16,221 nucleotides of DNA from an uncultured Eubacteriales bacterium (GTDB lineage Bacteria; Bacillota_A; Clostridia; Christensenellales; Aristaeellaceae): assembly GCA_902766515.1 (NCBI GenBank), contig CACXEB010000009.1, positions 1 to 16,221 of the forward strand. The letters are read 5' to 3'. The stretch's first letter is position 1. Every line of letters begins with the position of its first letter. Made by a program: the position numbers and the translations under genes. The notes under the pieces were generated by a model that worked only from the letters and a program-made list of their open reading frames with translations, made no database searches and had not been told where the DNA came from. Positions 12,781 through 16,221 of the stretch are shown here, piece by piece.

Positions 12781-14488
12781 ACGAAAACTCGCTGCCTTCT
12801 CCCGGGGCGCTGCGCAGGGAAATGGTGACATTCATCTTCAGCAGGATCTCCCGCGCGATCGAAAGGCCAAGGCCGCTCCCCTTGGAGGCGTGGGACTTGT
12901 CCGCCTGGTGAAAGCGGTCGAAGATATGGCGCTGCGCCTCCTCATCCATCCCGATCCCGTTGTCACGGACAAAAAACCGGATCCCCGTTTCCAGCCCGTC
13001 GGTGGTCACCACTTCCGCGCCCAGCGCGATGCGGCCGCCGGCGGGCGTATATTTGCGCGCGTTGTCGAGGAAGATGTTCAGCACCTCGGTCAGCCGGTCC
13101 TCGTTCGTGATGATCTGGGGCAGATCGTCGCGGGGAATCTCCAGGATCAGGGCCTGCTGCTGTTCCGAAAACGCTTTTTTGTTCAGGTCGTACAGCTCCA
13201 GCATGACCTCGGTGGGGCTGACGCGCTCCATTTCGAAGGCCGCCGGATTGGACTGCAGCCCCGACAGCTCCAGCAGGTCGTTGACCAGGCGGGACAGGCG
13301 GCGCACCTCATCAACGATGATGCCGTAATAGCGGCTGCGCTCCTCGTCGTCCGTGACAAGGCCGTCCCGCAGTCCCTCTGCCAGACCGCGCATGTTGGCC
13401 AGCGGCGTCCGGAGCTCATGCGAAATATTCGCGACGTACTCAAACCGGGTCCGCTCGAGGAGCTCCGCCTCCGTGATATCCCGGATGACCGCGATGACGC
13501 CGCTCCGGCCTCCCTGGGCCGGCAGCAGCGTGATCCGTCCTTCGAGCACGGCGTCGCCGACCTGGACCCGCAGCCGGGACGGCTGCTGATCGTCGAATGC
13601 CCCGCGCGTCGCGTCCATCACCTGCTGCCAGGCGGCGGAGCCTTCCCCCAGCAGGTCCCGAGCCGCGCTGTTGGCGTCCAGCATCCGGCCCTCGCCGTCC
13701 AGGGCGATGATGCCCTCATCCAGGGACTCCAGCAGCAGCCGCTTGTTCCGGATCTCGTGCGCCAGGTCGTCGATGGTGGCGGATACCTGCCGGGACATAT
13801 GGTTGAACGCAGCGGCGAGATCCCCCGCCTCGCCGGGCAGGTCCGTGTCCAGCGTGACGATCTCTCCCCGCTCGACAGCCTGGGCGGCCTCCTTGAGCCG
13901 GCGCAGCGGGCGGGCCGTGACCATGCTCAGGATCAGCAGCAGGCCGCTCAGCCCGAGCAGGCCCGGGATCAGCCATTTCATCAGGCGGGTGTGGTAAATC
14001 GCCAGCGTATCACGGTAGATCCGCGTCGGCTTGCCGGCCAGGATATAATAGCCGGCCGCCGTCTTTTTGCCGCTCAGCAGGACCCAGGTGCCCGTTTCCT
14101 GGTCCGACAGGCTGAAGCTGCCCTGCTGGTCCAGCCGGCTGACCAGCCCGGAAAGCCGATCGCGGCCGAAATAGGCGACGCCGAGGTCGGTAAAGGCGAT
14201 CACGCGGGCATGCGGGTTGAGCAGCATCAGGAAGATCTGTCCCGGGTTCAGCTCCGGGTTCGCGCGGGCCTGGAGGGTTTCCCGCGTCAGCGAATGCGCT
14301 GCATACGCGTCCAGCCACTCTTCCGCCCAATCGATCGTCTGGTCGATTTCGGCCTGGTCCGTTTCCGCGATGCTCCGCTCCGACAGCTGGCCGCTGATAC
14401 GCCAAAGAGCTGCCGCCGATATGATCAGCAGCAGCACAATCATGAGTCCGAATTGTGTGATCAGCGGCAGGCCGCGGAGCCTACGCAT
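12761..14488 (-). CDS. membrane sensor histidine kinase with HAMP and PAS domains
   Basis: Sensor kinase of 575 residues, of the PhoR/ResE/WalK type. In order it has a transmembrane helix (about 8-28), an extracellular sensor region (about 30-168), a second helix (about 171-190), HAMP (about 190-245), PAS (about 250-340), a dimerisation domain with H357 in SHELRTPL, and an ATPase domain with N476, DNGIGM at 509-514 and GSGLGL at 537-542. All catalytic motifs are intact. The start at 14488 lies within the end of the response regulator gene (8-nt overlap, ATGCGTAG); the longer in-frame extension merely reads through that gene. The partner is the regulator encoded just upstream. The signal is unknown; the co-transcribed sugar genes hint at a carbohydrate-related stimulus. 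Confidence 0.93.
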   Translation of the reverse strand: MRRLRGLPLITQFGLMIVLLLIISAAALWRISGQLSERSIAETDQAEIDQTIDWAEEWLDAYAAHSLTRETLQARANPELNPGQIFLMLLNPHARVIAFTDLGVAYFGRDRLSGLVSRLDQQGSFSLSDQETGTWVLLSGKKTAAGYYILAGKPTRIYRDTLAIYHTRLMKWLIPGLLGLSGLLLILSMVTARPLRRLKEAAQAVERGEIVTLDTDLPGEAGDLAAAFNHMSRQVSATIDDLAHEIRNKRLLLESLDEGIIALDGEGRMLDANSAARDLLGEGSAAWQQVMDATRGAFDDQQPSRLRVQVGDAVLEGRITLLPAQGGRSGVIAVIRDITEAELLERTRFEYVANISHELRTPLANMRGLAEGLRDGLVTDDEERSRYYGIIVDEVRRLSRLVNDLLELSGLQSNPAAFEMERVSPTEVMLELYDLNKKAFSEQQQALILEIPRDDLPQIITNEDRLTEVLNIFLDNARKYTPAGGRIALGAEVVTTDGLETGIRFFVRDNGIGMDEEAQRHIFDRFHQADKSHASKGSGLGLSIAREILLKMNVTISLRSAPGEGSEFSFILPIP

Positions 14489-15179
14489 CCTGTTCCGGTT
14501 CGGCCTTGTAGCCGACGCCGTAGACCGAGCGCAGGACGACGCCCGCGTTCTCGGGCAGTTTCTTCCGGATGCGCTTGATCGACGTGTCCACGACGCGCGG
14601 GTCGCCGTCGAAGTCAAAGCCCCAGATGTTGTCCAGCAGTTGCTCGCGGGTAAATACCTGCCGCGGATGGCTGGCCATCAGGTGGAGGATCTCCACCTCC
14701 TTGGGTGACAGGACGACCGGCTGGCCGTCCACCCGCACCTCGTAGCATTTAAGGTCGATGCTGGTATGGCCGATGGTCAGCGTCTGCTCATCCGGCTCGC
14801 TCTCCATGCGGTTGATCCGGCGGAAGATGACCGCGATGCGGGAAACCACCTCGCGGGGGCTGAAGGGCTTGACGATGTAATCGTCCGCGCCGAGGGCAAA
14901 CCCCAGCAGCTTGTCGACTTCCTCCCCCTTGGCGGTCAGGATGATCACCGGCGTCATGCTCACCGCGCGGATGTCCGTGCACACCTGCGTGCCGGACCGC
15001 CCCGGCATCATGATGTCCAGGATGACCAGGTCCGGCCGCATGCGCTCAAACGCGCTCATGACCTCGTCCCCGCGGAAGACGGAGAAAACCTCGTATCCTT
15101 CGCGGGTCAGGTAGATCCGGAGGCTCTCATGGATGCCGATCTCGTCGTCGGCGATCATGATCAGTTTCTTCTTCGCCAT
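14481..15179 (-). CDS. OmpR/PhoB-family response regulator
   Basis: Transcription factor phosphorylated by the kinase encoded next. The 232-residue protein has a complete receiver (acidic pair D11/D12, phosphoacceptor D55 in VILDIMMPG, T82 in ILTAK, K104 in YIVKPF) and a C-terminal winged-helix domain from about 133. Typical recognition-helix features are present (DPRVVDTSIKRIRKKL and the VYGVGYK hairpin). The ATG at 15179 has GGAAGG with 7-nt spacing and lies 2 bp after the stop of the sugar isomerase gene, so it is in that operon. OmpR-type regulators usually bind tandem direct repeats. Confidence 0.95.
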   Translation of the reverse strand: MAKKKLIMIADDEIGIHESLRIYLTREGYEVFSVFRGDEVMSAFERMRPDLVILDIMMPGRSGTQVCTDIRAVSMTPVIILTAKGEEVDKLLGFALGADDYIVKPFSPREVVSRIAVIFRRINRMESEPDEQTLTIGHTSIDLKCYEVRVDGQPVVLSPKEVEILHLMASHPRQVFTREQLLDNIWGFDFDGDPRVVDTSIKRIRKKLPENAGVVLRSVYGVGYKAEPEQDA

Positions 15180-15181
15180 GG

Positions 15182-16021
15182 TTAACCTTCCGTCAGTTGT
15201 TCCACGAAACGGCGCGCCTGTTCGGCGTTGTCCGGCTTCGTATCCTCCAGCGTGATATGCACGGCCGGCTTGCTGTCCCGGATAAAGCGGGCGATCCGGC
15301 TGTAATCCATCCCGCCGGTTCCGGCGGCGACCGATTTGAGCGCGCCGTCCGGCTGGCGGACATAGTCCTTCATGTGCACCACCAGCACGTCATCGGCCAG
15401 CTGCTCGATGGCTTCGGCGATCACGCGGTCGGCGTCGTCCACGTTGTCCGGATGCAGCAGGTTGACCGGATCCAGGATGATGCCGAGGGCGGGCGAGCGG
15501 ATGGCATCCAGCACCTCGCGGGCGCGGACGCCGTTATAGACGATATGGGTGTACACCGGCTCGATGGCCAGGACCGCGCCCGTCTTTTCGGCCGCTTCCA
15601 CCACCGGCGCGATCCGGTGGATGAACAGGTCGAGCGCTTCGTCGGAGTGGCTCCGGGCCGGATCATATCGGTATTCCTTGTTGGGATCCCCAGTTTCGGT
15701 CCCGACGACGCCCGCGCCCATCCAGGCGGCGAAGCGCAGGTGGGTGACGTACTTCCGGACGGAAGCGCGGTATTCCGCCATATCCGGCGTCGCGAGATTG
15801 AGATAGCAGCCCAGCACGGCCGGATACAGTCCGTCCAGGTCGCTGCGCACGCGCTGCGCCAGTCCGGGCGTCAGCGCGCCCGGCTCCATATACGCCTTTC
15901 CCATGGTCTTGGACAGCGCCAGGTGCACACAGGAAAAGCCTTGTGCTTTCGCCGCGGCGGCACGTTCCCGGAGGGTTCCGGGAACCGTGTCGTGCAGCCG
16001 AAGCCCGACATAAGGCTTCAT
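15182..16021 (-). CDS. sugar phosphate isomerase/epimerase-type TIM barrel
   Basis: Predicted sugar isomerase or epimerase of the xylose isomerase-like (AP endonuclease 2) superfamily, 279 residues, cytosolic. Likely metal-binding residues occur at the usual strand ends: E154 in AIEPVYTH, D184 in ILDPVNLLHP, H216 in VVHMKDY and E259 in ITLEDTKP. The family covers many substrates, so the reaction is not assigned. The start at 16021 follows AAGGAG with 8-nt spacing; the longer reading frame runs back into the SDR gene. It sits 19 bp after that dehydrogenase and 2 bp before the response regulator. Pairing with an SDR suggests a sugar-acid or polyol pathway. Confidence 0.88.
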   Translation of the reverse strand: MKPYVGLRLHDTVPGTLRERAAAAKAQGFSCVHLALSKTMGKAYMEPGALTPGLAQRVRSDLDGLYPAVLGCYLNLATPDMAEYRASVRKYVTHLRFAAWMGAGVVGTETGDPNKEYRYDPARSHSDEALDLFIHRIAPVVEAAEKTGAVLAIEPVYTHIVYNGVRAREVLDAIRSPALGIILDPVNLLHPDNVDDADRVIAEAIEQLADDVLVVHMKDYVRQPDGALKSVAAGTGGMDYSRIARFIRDSKPAVHITLEDTKPDNAEQARRFVEQLTEG

Positions 16022-16040
16022 ACCGTTTTCTCCTTCCGCG

Positions 16041-16221
16041 TCAGGGCTGCTTGCCGATGTAGGCCAGGATGCCGCCGTCGACATACAGGATGTGGCCGTT
16101 CACGAAGTTGGAAGCGTCAGAGGCCAGGAAGACCGCCGGTCCCTGCAGGTCGGTCGCTTCGCCCCAGCGGGCCGCGGGGGTCTTGGCGATGATGAACTGG
16201 TCGAAGGGGTGACGGCTGCCG
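16041..16221 (-). CDS. short-chain dehydrogenase/reductase, C-terminal part (gluconate 5-dehydrogenase / KduD-like)
   Basis: Only the last 59 codons are in the window; the rest lies beyond its right edge. The visible part reads TPAARWGEATDLQGPAVFLA, then SDASNFVNGHILYVDGG and ILAYIGKQP, the normal end of a classical SDR. The PxxRWGxxxDLxGPAxFLxSxAS and VDGG pattern resembles gluconate 5-dehydrogenase and 2-dehydro-3-deoxy-gluconate 5-dehydrogenase (KduD). The catalytic Ser-Tyr-Lys and cofactor site are not visible, so the substrate is uncertain. It precedes the sugar isomerase gene on the same strand by 19 bp and is probably co-transcribed. Confidence 0.85.
   Translation of the reverse strand, partial: GSRHPFDQFIIAKTPAARWGEATDLQGPAVFLASDASNFVNGHILYVDGGILAYIGKQP

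Noticed and set aside
12890..14578. Long plus-strand open frame of 562 codons
   Set aside because: Antisense to the HAMP/PAS histidine kinase; it has a low-complexity composition and no recognisable domain.

Overview
The window is GC-rich bacterial chromosome. The rpsF-ssb-rpsR block, consensus sigma-A type promoters with AGGAGG-type ribosome binding sites, a methionine synthase split into two proteins, and a VTC/DUF4956/Cthe_2159 gene set all point to a Gram-positive Clostridia-type anaerobe. I cannot name the genus from sequence alone. Genes are densely packed. Only the metF-metH operon lies on the + strand; all other genes lie on the - strand. No tRNA, rRNA, CRISPR array or insertion sequence was seen.

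Region by region: (1) 6-1210, minus: ribosomal protein S6, single-stranded DNA-binding protein and ribosomal protein S18, with a strong promoter, an A/T-rich upstream element and a folded leader that may be an S6:S18 autoregulatory element. (2) 1249-6116, minus: a five-gene operon encoding a degenerate stand-alone receiver domain, a membrane histidine kinase with an atypical H-box, a VTC-type polyphosphate polymerase, a DUF4956 membrane protein, and a secreted Cthe_2159-type beta-solenoid protein ending in a Gly/Pro/His-rich tail. This is the most unusual part of the window. (3) 6132-7938, minus: a mannitol dehydrogenase/fructuronate reductase family oxidoreductase with its own promoter, operator-like dyad and terminator. 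(4) 7983-8715, minus: a TetR-family regulator with a near-consensus promoter and an adjacent 21-bp dyad. (5) 8734-12780, plus: metF, a separate cobalamin-dependent methionine synthase activation protein, and a metH lacking that domain, all overlapping and translationally coupled. (6) 12761-16221, minus: the 3' end of a short-chain dehydrogenase, a sugar phosphate isomerase/epimerase-type TIM barrel, an OmpR-type response regulator and its histidine kinase, in one tight operon whose last gene overlaps metH tail-to-tail.

How the genes fit together: MetF makes 5-methyl-tetrahydrofolate, MetH uses it to methylate homocysteine, and the small middle protein should reactivate oxidised cobalamin on MetH. 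The SDR, isomerase and mannitol/fructuronate oxidoreductase look like sugar or sugar-acid catabolism. In region 2, the polymerase, membrane protein and secreted protein probably act together at the cell surface under control of the upstream signalling pair. That is inference from gene order, not something the sequence proves.
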